Numbered from the stretch's first letter, positions 27,491-36,759 are shown. The stretch: 64,000 bases of DNA from Mariniflexile litorale (GCF_031128465.2 NZ_CP155618.1:1187501-1251500); one strand, 5' to 3'. Notes: generated by a model from the sequence alone, not told the origin. Program-made: numbers and translations.

Positions 27491-30040
27491 TTAAAATTGT
27501 TGCCCGATAATGAAATGCGTTTCCCAACCATGGGCTTTAATTTCACCTTGTGATTCTAAAGGATCAAAACCGTAACCAAAATCTATTCCTAATAAACCAA
27601 ATGCAGGCATAAAAATACGAACACCTAAACCTGCAGACCGTTTAATATCAAATGGGTTGTAATCTCTAAAGTTATTATAAGATGCCCCTCCTTCTAAAAA
27701 GGACAATCCATAAATTTTAGCCGATGCCTTTAGTGTAATAGGGTAACGCAATTCTAATGAGAACTTATTGTAAATAGTACCTCCATCGTTATCCGACAAT
27801 GATTGATTTGGATAACCACGTAATGCAATAGATTCTCGACCATCTAAACTATAACTTCCTAAACCATCACCACCAAGGAAGAAACGCTCGAAAGGGATAA
27901 CGCCTCTATCATTATTATAAGCTCCTAAAAAACCAAATTCCGCACTCGGTTTTAATACCAAGTCTTTGGTTAGTTGTGTGTACCATTCGCCTTTAAAGTT
28001 TATTTTGTAGAATTCTAACCATTTGTAACGTTCTTGATCTATTTCTGCTGCTCTTGCATAATCATCAGAATCTGTTAGATTTAAATCATCATATTCTTCT
28101 TTTAATCCTTTATAATCTACACCATCAAATAATGAATAAGGAATAGATAATTTGGCAGTCACATTAAAGCTAGAGCCAGCCGTAGGATAAATAGGATCTA
28201 CGCTGGTATTATTTCTGCCCAAACCAACGGTATATGATAAGTTATTTGCATAGCCATCACCAAAAGTAAATAAACCTGTATTGTAATTATTTAAATCATA
28301 ACGTTGAAAACTCACAGCTTGTGATAACACAAAGAAATCATCAGGAACCTGCAATCGTTTAGCTAAACCAAAAGTAATCCCTGTTATATTAAAGCTTTTA
28401 GATTTATCAGCATTTCCATTTAAAGGATTATATAAAAATTGTTTTGTATGTGATATAGAGGTTGAAAATTGTACTGGACGCTTACCACCTAACCAAGGCT
28501 CAGAAAATGAGAAACTATAGGTTTGGTAGAAACGACTCGCTTGTAAACGCAATGCTAATTTTTGACCATCACCCATTGGGATCGGTTTGTAAGCGTCTTT
28601 TTTAAAGATATCTTTAATAGAAAAGTTATTAAACGACAATCCTAAAGTACCTATAAAGCCACCTCCACCGTAACCACCTTGTAATTCTATTTGACTAGAA
28701 CCCGTTTCTTTAACCGAGTATTCCATATCAATAGTACCCTCATTAGGATTAGGGTTGTTAAAATTTGGTGATATTTCTTGAGCATCGAAAAACCCTAATT
28801 GACCAAGCTCTCTCACAGTACGTACCACATTGGCTTTACTGTATAATTGTCCTGGGCGTGTTCGAATTTCACGGTATATAACGTGGTCATTTGTTTTATC
28901 GTTACCTACTATTGAAACATTATTAAAATATGCAGGTTTTCCTTCAGATATTCTAATTTCTAAATCGATAACATTGTTAACCGCACTTACTTCAACAGGG
29001 TTTATGCTTGAGAATAAATAACCGTTATTTTGATATAGGTTTGTTATATCATCGGCGTCTGGTTTAGATCCATCTGCAATTCTTTTTTGTAATAATACTC
29101 CGTTATAGGTCTCACCTTTGTTAATACGAAGCATTCTAGATAATTGTTCATTAGTGTAAACAGTATTTCCAATAAAGGTTATATCACCAAATGTGTACTG
29201 CTCACCTTCATTAACCGCTATTTGTAATGAGATGGTTTTTTTATCATTATAAACAACGCTATCTGATACTATACGTGCATCTCTATAACCATTCTCTTTA
29301 TATTTCTCTACAACATTCGATAAATCTGCTTGATAAGCCGAGTCAATAAATTTTGATCGTTTTAATATACGAATGCGGTTGATTTTTTTTGTGCTTTTCA
29401 TGCTTTTACGAAGCTGCTTATCGCTTAAGACTTCGTTTCCTGTAAACACTATATCTTTTATTTTAACTTTTTCACCTTTATCAATATTAAGAACCATATT
29501 AACTCGCGCCGTTGGAGTGGAGTCTTTTACTTCAATAGTATTGATATGTACTTTTGAATTTAAATAGCCTTCTTTTTTATATTTTTTAGTTAGGAAATTT
29601 TTTGTTGTAGTAAGAAGATTTTCGGTAACTTTCACTCCTTTATTTAATTTGGTATCTTTAATAACACCTTCAACCTTACCCTTTTTTACACCATTAATTT
29701 TTAATTCGTTAAGTTGTGGTAAGTCAGACAATCTAATTTCTAAATATGCAACATCGCCTTCAATGTGAGTTATATAAACCTCTATATCACTAAATAATTT
29801 TGAATTCCAAAGTTTTTTAATAGCATCACCAATATCTTCACCCGGAATGGCCATTTCTTTTCCTTTACTTAACCCAGAATAGGTAATAATGGTTTGTTCG
29901 CTAAATGATGTATTTCCGGATACTGAAATATCTCCTAAAATGTATTTTTTACCGTTGCTATATGGTAAATCTTGTGCTTGGATGGTAATGCTACTTACAA
30001 AAAGTAACAGTACCGTACAGTGTTTTAAAAATTTTATCAA
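27491..30040 (-). CDS. bamA: Outer membrane protein assembly factor BamA
   Basis: BamA folds and inserts beta-barrels into the outer membrane. The protein has five POTRA domains in the N-terminal half (for example ILGDISVSGNTSFSEQT and FTGNEVLSDKQLRK) and a C-terminal Omp85 barrel ending in the Phe-terminated WETHFIIGQQF. I choose the TTG at 30040 as the start: it gives a clean signal peptide (IKFLKHCTVLLLFVSSITIQAQ) and lies 10 nt past the uppS stop. The longer frame from 30181 adds 47 residues of uppS-overlapping nonsense before the signal. The result is 849 residues, normal for Bacteroidota. It is cotranscribed with uppS and the two skp genes. Confidence 0.95.
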   Translation of the reverse strand: MIKFLKHCTVLLLFVSSITIQAQDLPYSNGKKYILGDISVSGNTSFSEQTIITYSGLSKGKEMAIPGEDIGDAIKKLWNSKLFSDIEVYITHIEGDVAYLEIRLSDLPQLNELKINGVKKGKVEGVIKDTKLNKGVKVTENLLTTTKNFLTKKYKKEGYLNSKVHINTIEVKDSTPTARVNMVLNIDKGEKVKIKDIVFTGNEVLSDKQLRKSMKSTKKINRIRILKRSKFIDSAYQADLSNVVEKYKENGYRDARIVSDSVVYNDKKTISLQIAVNEGEQYTFGDITFIGNTVYTNEQLSRMLRINKGETYNGVLLQKRIADGSKPDADDITNLYQNNGYLFSSINPVEVSAVNNVIDLEIRISEGKPAYFNNVSIVGNDKTNDHVIYREIRTRPGQLYSKANVVRTVRELGQLGFFDAQEISPNFNNPNPNEGTIDMEYSVKETGSSQIELQGGYGGGGFIGTLGLSFNNFSIKDIFKKDAYKPIPMGDGQKLALRLQASRFYQTYSFSFSEPWLGGKRPVQFSTSISHTKQFLYNPLNGNADKSKSFNITGITFGLAKRLQVPDDFFVLSQAVSFQRYDLNNYNTGLFTFGDGYANNLSYTVGLGRNNTSVDPIYPTAGSSFNVTAKLSIPYSLFDGVDYKGLKEEYDDLNLTDSDDYARAAEIDQERYKWLEFYKINFKGEWYTQLTKDLVLKPSAEFGFLGAYNNDRGVIPFERFFLGGDGLGSYSLDGRESIALRGYPNQSLSDNDGGTIYNKFSLELRYPITLKASAKIYGLSFLEGGASYNNFRDYNPFDIKRSAGLGVRIFMPAFGLLGIDFGYGFDPLESQGEIKAHGWETHFIIGQQF

Positions 30041-30050
30041 AGGTAAATTA

Positions 30051-30791
30051 TTAGCTAAGTTGTTCACTTGTTTTCCCAAATCGTCGTTCTCTTTTTTGAT
30101 ATTCAATAATAGCTTCATACAAATGCTGTTTTGTAAAATCCGGCCATAATACGCTCGTAAAATACAATTCGGCATATGCAATTTGCCAAAGTAAAAAGTT
30201 GCTTATCCGTTGTTCCCCACTCGTTCTAATAAGCAAATCCACATCTGGTAAATTTCGCGTGTAAAGATGCTCATTTATAATTGATTCATCAATTTTTTCG
30301 GGCGAAATTATATTATTTTTAACTTTAATACTAATCTCTTTAACAGTATTTAGCAATTCTTCGCGAGAGCCATAGCTTAAAGCTAGGGTTAAAGTCATTC
30401 TTGTATTGTCTTTTGTTTGCTCTATAACTTCGTGAAGTTCTTTAAAAACTTTTTTAGGTAAGCTTTTTAAATTACCTATGGCAGAGAGCTTTATATTGTT
30501 GTCTTGAAGTGTTTTGATTTCTTTTTTTAATGAAGACACTAAAAGCTTCATAAGGGTTTGGACTTCTAACTTTGGACGGTTCCAATTTTCGGTAGAAAAC
30601 GCATAAAGTGTTAGGTTTTCTATACCAAGTTCTGCACAAGTTTCAACTGTTTCTTTTACTGATTTTGTACCGTTTTCATGACCAAAAGCACGCATCATGC
30701 CTTGTTGTTTTGCCCAACGCCCATTGCCATCCATAATAATAGCAATGTGTTTTGGTAGTTCTTTACTTTGTACGCTTTCCTTTAAGTCCAT
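30051..30791 (-). CDS. uppS: Isoprenyl transferase (undecaprenyl diphosphate synthase)
   Basis: UppS makes the C55 lipid carrier for cell-wall polymers from farnesyl and isopentenyl diphosphates. The catalytic Asp sits in IAIIMDGNGRWA and the structural motif LTLYAFSTENWNRP is present. The C-terminal substrate motif is DLLIRTSGEQRISNFLLWQIAYAELYF. I prefer the ATG at 30791, two bases past the stop of the DUF6089 gene, giving 246 residues; an ATG at 30812 would overlap that gene. The operon continues into bamA. Confidence 0.96.
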   Translation of the reverse strand: MDLKESVQSKELPKHIAIIMDGNGRWAKQQGMMRAFGHENGTKSVKETVETCAELGIENLTLYAFSTENWNRPKLEVQTLMKLLVSSLKKEIKTLQDNNIKLSAIGNLKSLPKKVFKELHEVIEQTKDNTRMTLTLALSYGSREELLNTVKEISIKVKNNIISPEKIDESIINEHLYTRNLPDVDLLIRTSGEQRISNFLLWQIAYAELYFTSVLWPDFTKQHLYEAIIEYQKRERRFGKTSEQLS

Positions 30792-30793
30792 TT

Positions 30794-31480
30794 TTAATTT
30801 ATACAATAACATGGTCTTTCTCCAAATGTATAGGTCAAGGTAATACCCGAAAACACATACCAGTCATTATTATTAATATTGCCAAATCGGTATTCCAAGT
30901 GACTTGCATCGTTGGGGAGACTACCCTCTATTCCATCTGAAAATGTATAACGTGCCCCTACTTCCATACCTAAAATAAAATTACCTAAAAAATTTGTTTT
31001 AACCCCTAGCGCCATAGGAATCCCATAAGCCCAACTTGAATTATTTTCGTCAGTTTGTACACCATTTAAAAAGTAATAATTAGTATGGTGAGCAGCACTT
31101 ATACCTGTATATAAGTATGGTGTTGCCAATTTTCTGCCAGAATGCAAATTAAAATCCATAAAGGTAAACTCCATACCCGCAGCGATTTCTAATAAATTTG
31201 AGTTAAAATAATAATCTCTTTCAACACGTCTTGGATCATCAGATTTACTATCATCAGTCTCTAAGTCGGAATATATTAAAGAAATTCTCCAAGAATGTCT
31301 TGGACTTCTGTTCCATTTATATAGAATTCCTAGAGCAGGACTATTGGGCGAAATATAATCGGTAGCCCCTACATCACCTATAAAATTACTACCTCCTACA
31401 AATACACCTAATTCGTTAATTTGAGAGTGGCTTAGTTGAACGCTTAAAATGCTTAATATCAAGATGGTTAAATGCCTCAT
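30794..31480 (-). CDS. DUF6089 outer-membrane beta-barrel protein
   Basis: This 228-residue protein has a signal peptide (MRHLTILILSILSVQLSHSQ) and alternating strands typical of a small OmpA/OmpW-like barrel, starting INELGVFVGGSNFIGDVG. It matches the DUF6089 family as I know it, usually located before uppS and bamA in Flavobacteriaceae. Its function is not known; the context suggests an outer-membrane role. It is the first gene of the operon and has a -7 box 17 nt upstream of its start codon. Confidence 0.85.
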   Translation of the reverse strand: MRHLTILILSILSVQLSHSQINELGVFVGGSNFIGDVGATDYISPNSPALGILYKWNRSPRHSWRISLIYSDLETDDSKSDDPRRVERDYYFNSNLLEIAAGMEFTFMDFNLHSGRKLATPYLYTGISAAHHTNYYFLNGVQTDENNSSWAYGIPMALGVKTNFLGNFILGMEVGARYTFSDGIEGSLPNDASHLEYRFGNINNNDWYVFSGITLTYTFGERPCYCIN

Positions 31481-31497
31481 AAATATTCAAAAGTTTG

Positions 31498-31529
31498 CAA
31501 ATATAATAAATAAGAAATGCCTAATACAA
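31498..31529 (-). promoter_or_regulatory. Promoter of the DUF6089-uppS-bamA operon
   Basis: On the minus strand there is TATATTTG (then C) at 31498-31505 and TTG at 31527-31529, with a 21-nt spacer. The -7 box is a full consensus match; the -33 is weaker and lies inside the nested inverted repeat upstream. Confidence 0.6.
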
Positions 31530-31568
31530 TTTAGCTCAAATTGTATTAGTGTAAAAACAGCATTTCTT
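31512..31568. repeat. Nested inverted repeat between nadK and the DUF6089 gene
   Basis: The inner arms CTAATACAATTT (31521-31532) and AAATTGTATTAG (31538-31549) pair perfectly over 12 bp around AGCTC. The outer arms AAGAAATGC (31512-31520) and GCATTTCTT (31560-31568) pair perfectly over 9 bp. The outer and inner stems are contiguous on one side and separated by a 10-nt bulge on the other. It lies just past the nadK stop, so it could end or stabilise the nadK transcript. Confidence 0.85.
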
Positions 31569-31580
31569 TGAAAATATTGC

Positions 31581-32465
31581 CTAATTGCGTTTGTCTTCGC
31601 CCCAAAGTAATTTTTTTCGAAGCGTGTCTAAAAAGCTTTCTCCTAAAATATCAATCATTTTGATTTTAAAATCGGCTTTTTTAATTTTAATAATGGTGCC
31701 ATTTTCTAAGGTAGCAATTCTGGAATCTAAAGAGATTAAATGGTTTTCTTCCCTGCCTGACACTTTTAATTGAATTTCAGTAGAGTCTGGAATAATCAAT
31801 GGTCGTGCACTTAAATTATGGGGTGCTATCGGTGCTAAAACAAAACTTTTAGTATCTGGTGTTATTACAGGGCCTCCACAACTTAATGAATACCCTGTTG
31901 AGCCCGTTGGTGTTGAAACAATTAAACCATCGCTCCAATATGATGTTAAATACTCATCGTTTAAATACGTTTCAACAGTTATCATGGAGGTTGTGTTTTT
32001 TCTACTTACCGCTATTTCATTTAATGCAAAATTAAGCGATTTTATATCATCGTTTTCAGGAGATGTTTCAATAGAAAGCAAACTACGTTCTGAAATTTTA
32101 TACTTACCATCTATGATATTTTGAATAGCAATTTCTATTTGATTGACTTGAATCGTAGCTAAAAAGCCTAAACGACCTGTATTAATTCCCACAATTGGAA
32201 TACCCATATCTTTTACAAAAATAATAGCACGTAAAATAGTACCATCTCCCCCTATGCTTACTAAAAAATCAAAAGACTTATCTAAAGTATCAAATGTTTT
32301 GAAAGATTTGTAATCGTCAAAATTTGGAGTTTCTTTTTTTATAAGATCAAAAAACTCCGTTTCAATATAAGCATCAACGTCCTTCTTTAATAAATAATCA
32401 AATAGTTTTTCTACAGCAGTGGTAGTAGTTTCATTATAAAATCGTCCAAAAACGGCAACCTTCAT
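31581..32465 (-). CDS. nadK: NAD kinase
   Basis: NadK phosphorylates NAD to NADP in the cytoplasm. The protein has the GGDGT motif (VSIGGDGTILRA), the INTGRLGFLATI loop and the glycine-rich SDGLIVSTPTGSTGYSLSCGGP region, all diagnostic. I use the ATG at 32465 (MKVAVFGRF, 294 residues), the usual start in relatives; an ATG at 32489 is an 8-residue alternative. It follows the CBS-domain gene by about 50 nt on the same strand. Confidence 0.96.
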   Translation of the reverse strand: MKVAVFGRFYNETTTTAVEKLFDYLLKKDVDAYIETEFFDLIKKETPNFDDYKSFKTFDTLDKSFDFLVSIGGDGTILRAIIFVKDMGIPIVGINTGRLGFLATIQVNQIEIAIQNIIDGKYKISERSLLSIETSPENDDIKSLNFALNEIAVSRKNTTSMITVETYLNDEYLTSYWSDGLIVSTPTGSTGYSLSCGGPVITPDTKSFVLAPIAPHNLSARPLIIPDSTEIQLKVSGREENHLISLDSRIATLENGTIIKIKKADFKIKMIDILGESFLDTLRKKLLWGEDKRN

Positions 32466-32518
32466 TTGTGAATTTTTATTATTTTTCATAGGTTATATGG
32501 TATATCCATATAATCGTT

Positions 32519-33178
32519 TTATATATTTAAATATTTATTCAAATAATCCGAACGTTCTTTCAAACTTTCTAGATAACTATCCTCTTCATGACCAGATACA
32601 ATATTATAACTATAACGACGAAATGTTTGTATAATTTCATTAAGGCCCGTATTGCCTATTTTTAAAGTAACCTGAACCAAATCGGGTTTCATTTTAGATA
32701 CAAAAGCACCTAATAATTTGCCATTATTGGTTTCTACTATTTGGCTAATTTCACTAAAACTATAATCGCTAATACCTTTTTCGATAACTAAAATTCCCCC
32801 AGGATCAGAAAAAAAAGGCGATTCACTAAATAAACTAATAACCTCTTTAAGCTCATAATACCCCAAATACACATTTTGATGATTCAAAACAGGCATAATG
32901 TTAGCAGAGTTTACAGCAAAAGCTTCTAAAACATCGAGCCAAATGGTTGAATCCCGTACAAAAAAATTTTCAATAGCATATTTGTAATCATTAACCATTT
33001 TATTGGTTTCAAAACAATGTGCATCATTTTCAGAAAAACTTCCTAGATAGATATTATTATCATCTTGAATAGGAATATGTGAATAGGTTAACTGATTAAA
33101 TAGATGCTGTAAATCGCTTATTTTACTATTGCTATTTAATGGTTTTATATCGTTTGTAATAAATTCTGATAGTTTCAT
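32519..33178 (-). CDS. CBS-domain protein
   Basis: The protein has two CBS-like repeats (MKLSEFITNDIKPL to HIPIQDDNNIYLG, and VRDSTIWLDVLEAFAVNSANIMPVLN) followed by a C-terminal ACT-like segment (PDLVQVTLKIGNTGLNEIIQTF). CBS pairs usually bind adenine nucleotides. I choose the ATG at 33178 (219 residues) over the ORF start at 33229 because the first 17 residues of the long form (MDYMDATSDKLKNKQEQ) precede the domain. It lies upstream of nadK and divergent from pdxJ, a constant Flavobacteriaceae arrangement. The specific function is unknown. Confidence 0.85.
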   Translation of the reverse strand: MKLSEFITNDIKPLNSNSKISDLQHLFNQLTYSHIPIQDDNNIYLGSFSENDAHCFETNKMVNDYKYAIENFFVRDSTIWLDVLEAFAVNSANIMPVLNHQNVYLGYYELKEVISLFSESPFFSDPGGILVIEKGISDYSFSEISQIVETNNGKLLGAFVSKMKPDLVQVTLKIGNTGLNEIIQTFRRYSYNIVSGHEEDSYLESLKERSDYLNKYLNI

Positions 33179-33329
33179 CTGTTCTTGTTTATTTTTTAAT
33201 TTGTCAGATGTAGCATCCATATAATCCACTTTACTACATGTAATAAAATTTAGTTATGCATGTTTCATTATCCTATTTATATGAATGCAAATTAATCAAA
33301 AAAAAAGCATATAAGCCTGTTCTACTTTG

Positions 33330-33337
33330 TATTTTTG
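33330..33337 (+). promoter_or_regulatory. -7 box of pdxJ
   Basis: TATTTTTG matches TAnnTTTG and lies 19 nt before the pdxJ ATG. No clear -33 TTTG is present at the right distance. Confidence 0.45.
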
Positions 33338-33356
33338 TCTTTTAAAACAGTGATAC

Positions 33357-34070
33357 ATGACAAAGTTAAGTGTAAATATTAACAAGATAGCCACTTTAAG
33401 AAATTCTAGAGGAGGCGATGTGCCTAATGTTGTTCAGTTCGCAAAGGACATACAACGTTTTGGGGCTGAAGGCGTGACTATACACCCCAGACCTGACGAA
33501 CGCCACATTAGATATCAAGATGCACGTGATTTAAAACCCGTTGTTTTTACCGAATATAATATTGAAGGCAACCCTGTAGAATCATTTTTAAAATTAGTTT
33601 TGGAAATAAAACCTACTCAAGTTACATTAGTTCCAGACGCTGAAGATGCTATTACCAGCAACGCAGGTTGGGACACTATAAAGCATAAAGATTTTTTGGT
33701 TGATGTGATTAAAGAGTTTCAGCAAAACGGCATTAGAACCTCTATTTTTGTAGACCCTATTTTGAAGCAAATAGAAGGCGCTAAAGCCACTGGAGCCGAT
33801 AGAATTGAATTGTATACTGAAGCCTTTGCACATCAATACAGTTTAGGAAATAAGGACGCGATAAAACCATACATAAAAACTGCAGAATTAGCACATAATC
33901 TAGGAATTGGCATTAATGCAGGCCATGATTTATCCTTAGATAATATTAAATTTTTTAAAGATAACATACCAAGCCTGTTAGAAGTTTCAATAGGTCATGC
34001 CTTAATTGCAGAAAGTTTATATTTAGGTATAGAAAATGTTATTCAAATGTATTTACACAAATTAAAATAA
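33357..34070 (+). CDS. pdxJ: Pyridoxine 5'-phosphate synthase
   Basis: PdxJ condenses 3-amino-2-oxopropyl phosphate with deoxyxylulose 5-phosphate to make pyridoxine 5'-phosphate. The 237-residue protein starts LSVNINKIATLRNSRGG, with HPRPDERHIRYQD in the phosphate-binding region, TQVTLVPDAEDAIT, and the C-terminal VSIGHALIAESLYLG. All are family signatures. The stop codon overlaps the start of the downstream hydrolase by one base, so the two are translationally coupled. Confidence 0.97.
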   Translation: MTKLSVNINKIATLRNSRGGDVPNVVQFAKDIQRFGAEGVTIHPRPDERHIRYQDARDLKPVVFTEYNIEGNPVESFLKLVLEIKPTQVTLVPDAEDAITSNAGWDTIKHKDFLVDVIKEFQQNGIRTSIFVDPILKQIEGAKATGADRIELYTEAFAHQYSLGNKDAIKPYIKTAELAHNLGIGINAGHDLSLDNIKFFKDNIPSLLEVSIGHALIAESLYLGIENVIQMYLHKLK

Positions 34071-34834
34071 TGCTTTTACATTCAAATATTATAGGCGAAG
34101 GTCTGCCATTTGTTATTCTTCACGGATTTTTAGGAATGGGTGACAATTGGAAAACCCTCGGTATCCAATTCAGCGAACAAAATTACCAAGTTCACTTGGT
34201 CGATCAACGTAACCACGGCCATAGCTTTCACAACAATGAATTTAATTATGAAGTTTTAGTTGAAGATTTAAAGGATTATTGCAATTCACATCAACTTGAA
34301 AACATTATATTACTTGGGCATTCTATGGGTGGAAAAACAGCAATGTTGTTTGCTGCTAAATATCCAGAATTAGTTAAAAAATTAATAATTGCCGATATTT
34401 CACCGCGTTTTTACCCCGTACATCACGATGGTATTTTAAATGGATTAAGCGCCTTAAATTTTGATATTTTAAAAAGTAGAGGCGAAGCGGACAAGGTGTT
34501 AAGTGGTTATGTTTCCGATATAGGAACCCGACAATTTTTACTAAAAAACCTCTATTGGGTTGAAAAAGGAAAATTGGGGTTGCGTATGAATTTAAAAGTT
34601 TTAAAAGAAGAAGTAGCCGAAGTAGGAGAGCCTTTACCATCACAAGCCACATTTGAAAAAGATACGTTGTTTTTGCGTGGTGACCGTTCAGAATATATTG
34701 GCGTAGAGGATGAAAACATTATATCAAATCATTTTCCAAATTCAAAAATTATGACCATCTCAAACGCAGGTCATTGGTTGCATGCTGAAAATCCCAAAGA
34801 CTTTTTTGATGCTGTGATGCAGTTTGTTTCGTGA
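34070..34834 (+). CDS. Alpha/beta-fold hydrolase (YbfF-like esterase)
   Basis: The 254-residue protein has the alpha/beta hydrolase core: an oxyanion-loop HGFLGMGDNWKTLG at 18-31, the nucleophile elbow GHSMGGKT with Ser85, the acid in RGDRSEYI and the catalytic His in SNAGHWLHAENP. It most resembles YbfF-type acyl esterases, which hydrolyse small acyl esters or acyl-CoA in vitro. It is coupled to pdxJ, but no role in vitamin B6 metabolism is shown by the sequence. Confidence 0.9.
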   Translation: MLLHSNIIGEGLPFVILHGFLGMGDNWKTLGIQFSEQNYQVHLVDQRNHGHSFHNNEFNYEVLVEDLKDYCNSHQLENIILLGHSMGGKTAMLFAAKYPELVKKLIIADISPRFYPVHHDGILNGLSALNFDILKSRGEADKVLSGYVSDIGTRQFLLKNLYWVEKGKLGLRMNLKVLKEEVAEVGEPLPSQATFEKDTLFLRGDRSEYIGVEDENIISNHFPNSKIMTISNAGHWLHAENPKDFFDAVMQFVS

Positions 34835-34868
34835 ATTATTTTGTATTTTTATTAAAAACCAAGACATT

Positions 34869-35228
34869 ATGAGTTTAATTCTTAGACTTCTTTTAACTGC
34901 ACTAGCAGTATTTATTCTAGCCTATTTTTTACCTGGTGTAAATCTATCAGGTGATACTTTTGTTAATGCTATTATAGTAGCTATTGTTTTGTCTATTCTT
35001 AACCTGTTGGTAAAGCCCATTTTAGTTATTTTAACATTGCCTATTACTATCGTTACTTTAGGTTTGTTTCTATTAATAATTAACGCATTAATGATATTGT
35101 TAGCCGATAAATTAATAGATGGTTTTTCAGTAAGCAGTATTTGGACAGCCATACTATTTAGCATACTGCTCTCAGTACTCCAATCTTTTCTACATTCCCT
35201 TTTAAAAGAAGATAAAAAACCGCTTTAA
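34869..35228 (+). CDS. Small four-helix membrane protein, phage-holin family 4 (not phage)
   Basis: The 119-residue protein is almost entirely hydrophobic, with four predicted transmembrane helices (for example LLLTALAVFILAYFLPGVNL). It has the conserved NAIIVAIVLSILNLLVKPIL segment of the Phage_holin_4_2/YvlD-like family. I choose the ATG at 34869; the ORF extends upstream to 34824 but that part overlaps the hydrolase. No phage genes are nearby, so this is a chromosomal membrane protein. Its function is unknown. Confidence 0.85.
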   Translation: MSLILRLLLTALAVFILAYFLPGVNLSGDTFVNAIIVAIVLSILNLLVKPILVILTLPITIVTLGLFLLIINALMILLADKLIDGFSVSSIWTAILFSILLSVLQSFLHSLLKEDKKPL

Positions 35229-35245
35229 ATCAAGCTGTTAAAAAC

Positions 35246-35276
35246 TTTGTCGGGTTACAAAAATGTTATATTTTTG
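35246..35276 (+). promoter_or_regulatory. Promoter of tig
   Basis: TTTG at 35246-35249, a 19-nt spacer, then TATTTTTG at 35269-35276 and a C form a near-perfect Bacteroidota promoter. The start site should be near 35283, giving a leader of about 80 nt. Confidence 0.85.
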
Positions 35277-35361
35277 CAACCCGATTTTAGTTAAAAAATT
35301 TGGAGTTAAAAAATTAATAGTATTTGTTAAATGCCTAATAAAAGGCTTCATATCATTTAAA

Positions 35362-36690
35362 ATGAATATTACAAGAGAAAACGTTGATGCATTAAATGCC
35401 GTAGTAAAAGTAGCTATCGCTAAAGAAGATTATAGTGCTAAAGTGGAAAAAATCTTAATAGATTACCGTAAAACGGCTAACATTCCTGGTTTTAGAAAGG
35501 GTCAAGTACCTATGGGGATGGTTAAAAAGCAATACGGAAAAGCGGTGTTGGTTGATGAAGTAAATAAGTTGTTGCAAGATGCCCTAAATAAATATCTTAC
35601 AGAAGAAAAGTTAGATGTTCTAGGTCAACCATTACCTAAATTACAAGACACTATAAACTGGGATGCTGATACACTTTCGTTTGAATTCGAATTAGGTTTA
35701 GCACCACAATTTGAAGTTAATTTAAAAGCTAAAAAACCTATTACGCACTACCACATTATTGCTGACGAGAAAATGATTAACGAGCAAATAGAGCGTATTC
35801 AAAAACAATCTGGAAAATTAATTTCTCAAACAGTTGTAGAAAAGGATAGTGAAATTACTGGTACATTTAAAAACGAAGAAAAAGAAATTGAAAATAAAGT
35901 AACTTTGACTTTAGACAAATTTAAAGGAAAAGCTACCGAAAAACAATTTCTAGGCGCTAAGGTTGGTGATGTTATTACATTGAAAACTAAAGGGCTTTAT
36001 GATGATGAGCATGAATTAATGCATGCTTTAAAAGTAGAACATGACGATATACATGGTTTAGATATTGAAGTAAATTTCACAATTGCAGAAATTAATACTC
36101 GTGAACTTGCCGACTTAGATCAAGATTTATTTGATAAATTATTCGGGAAAGATGTTGTGAAATCGGTTACAGAATTAAAAGACAAAATAAAAGAAGATGC
36201 CGAAAAACAGTTTACACAACAGGCAGATCAGAAATTTTTGAATGATGTAACTGAGTATTTGGTTGAAAATACCAAGTTCGACTTACCTGCAGAGTTTTTG
36301 CAAAAATGGATGCGAACTGCTGGTGAACAACCATTAGATAGCGATCAAGCAAAAGAAGAATACGAGAAATCTGAAAAAAGTTTACGTTACCAATTAATTG
36401 AAGGAAAATTAATTACAGATAATAACATTCAAGTAACGATGGATGATATTAGAGATCATTCAAGAGAGATGATAAAAGCTCAAATGGCACAATTTGGTCA
36501 AATGAATCCTTCTGACAAAGAATTAGATGATATTGCTGCACGTATCTTGTCAAATCAAGAAGAAGCTCGTCGTATATCAGAGCAGTTAATTAGTCAAAAA
36601 TTATTGGCTCTTTATAAAGAAAAAGCAAATCTTAAAGTAAAAGAATTAAGTTACGAAAATTTTGTAAAGGAAGTTTACGGCGATAAATAA
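35362..36690 (+). CDS. tig: Trigger factor (ribosome-associated chaperone and peptidyl-prolyl isomerase)
   Basis: Trigger factor binds nascent chains at the ribosome exit tunnel. The 442-residue protein has the ribosome-binding N-domain with the signature GFRKGQVPMGMVKKQYG (about residues 45-62). A degenerate PPIase domain follows, and then a helical C-domain with many Glu, Lys and Gln residues. The ATG at 35362 is chosen over 35263, because the latter is upstream of the -7 box and cannot be transcribed from this promoter. The gene is followed by a terminator, then clpP and clpX, the common tig-clpP-clpX order. Confidence 0.95.
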   Translation: MNITRENVDALNAVVKVAIAKEDYSAKVEKILIDYRKTANIPGFRKGQVPMGMVKKQYGKAVLVDEVNKLLQDALNKYLTEEKLDVLGQPLPKLQDTINWDADTLSFEFELGLAPQFEVNLKAKKPITHYHIIADEKMINEQIERIQKQSGKLISQTVVEKDSEITGTFKNEEKEIENKVTLTLDKFKGKATEKQFLGAKVGDVITLKTKGLYDDEHELMHALKVEHDDIHGLDIEVNFTIAEINTRELADLDQDLFDKLFGKDVVKSVTELKDKIKEDAEKQFTQQADQKFLNDVTEYLVENTKFDLPAEFLQKWMRTAGEQPLDSDQAKEEYEKSEKSLRYQLIEGKLITDNNIQVTMDDIRDHSREMIKAQMAQFGQMNPSDKELDDIAARILSNQEEARRISEQLISQKLLALYKEKANLKVKELSYENFVKEVYGDK

Positions 36691-36721
36691 TCCTGTGCCT
36701 TTAAAGAATAATTCATTATAT

Positions 36722-36759
36722 TTAGGCGCTATAATTAGTCAATTATAGCGCCTAATTTG
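36722..36759 (+). terminator. Terminator after tig
   Basis: A 15-bp perfect stem (core TAGGCGCTATAATT paired with AATTATAGCGCCTA) with an AGTC loop is followed by a short T run. It separates tig from clpP. Confidence 0.85.

Noticed and set aside
34869-35228. Possible prophage remnant because of a phage-holin family protein
   Set aside because: No other phage gene, integrase, lysin or att-like repeat is nearby, and the neighbours are conserved chromosomal genes.
35263-35361. Longer N-terminus of trigger factor from the ATG at 35263
   Set aside because: That codon lies upstream of the -7 box of the promoter at 35246-35276, so it would not be in the transcript; the conserved sequence starts at 35362.
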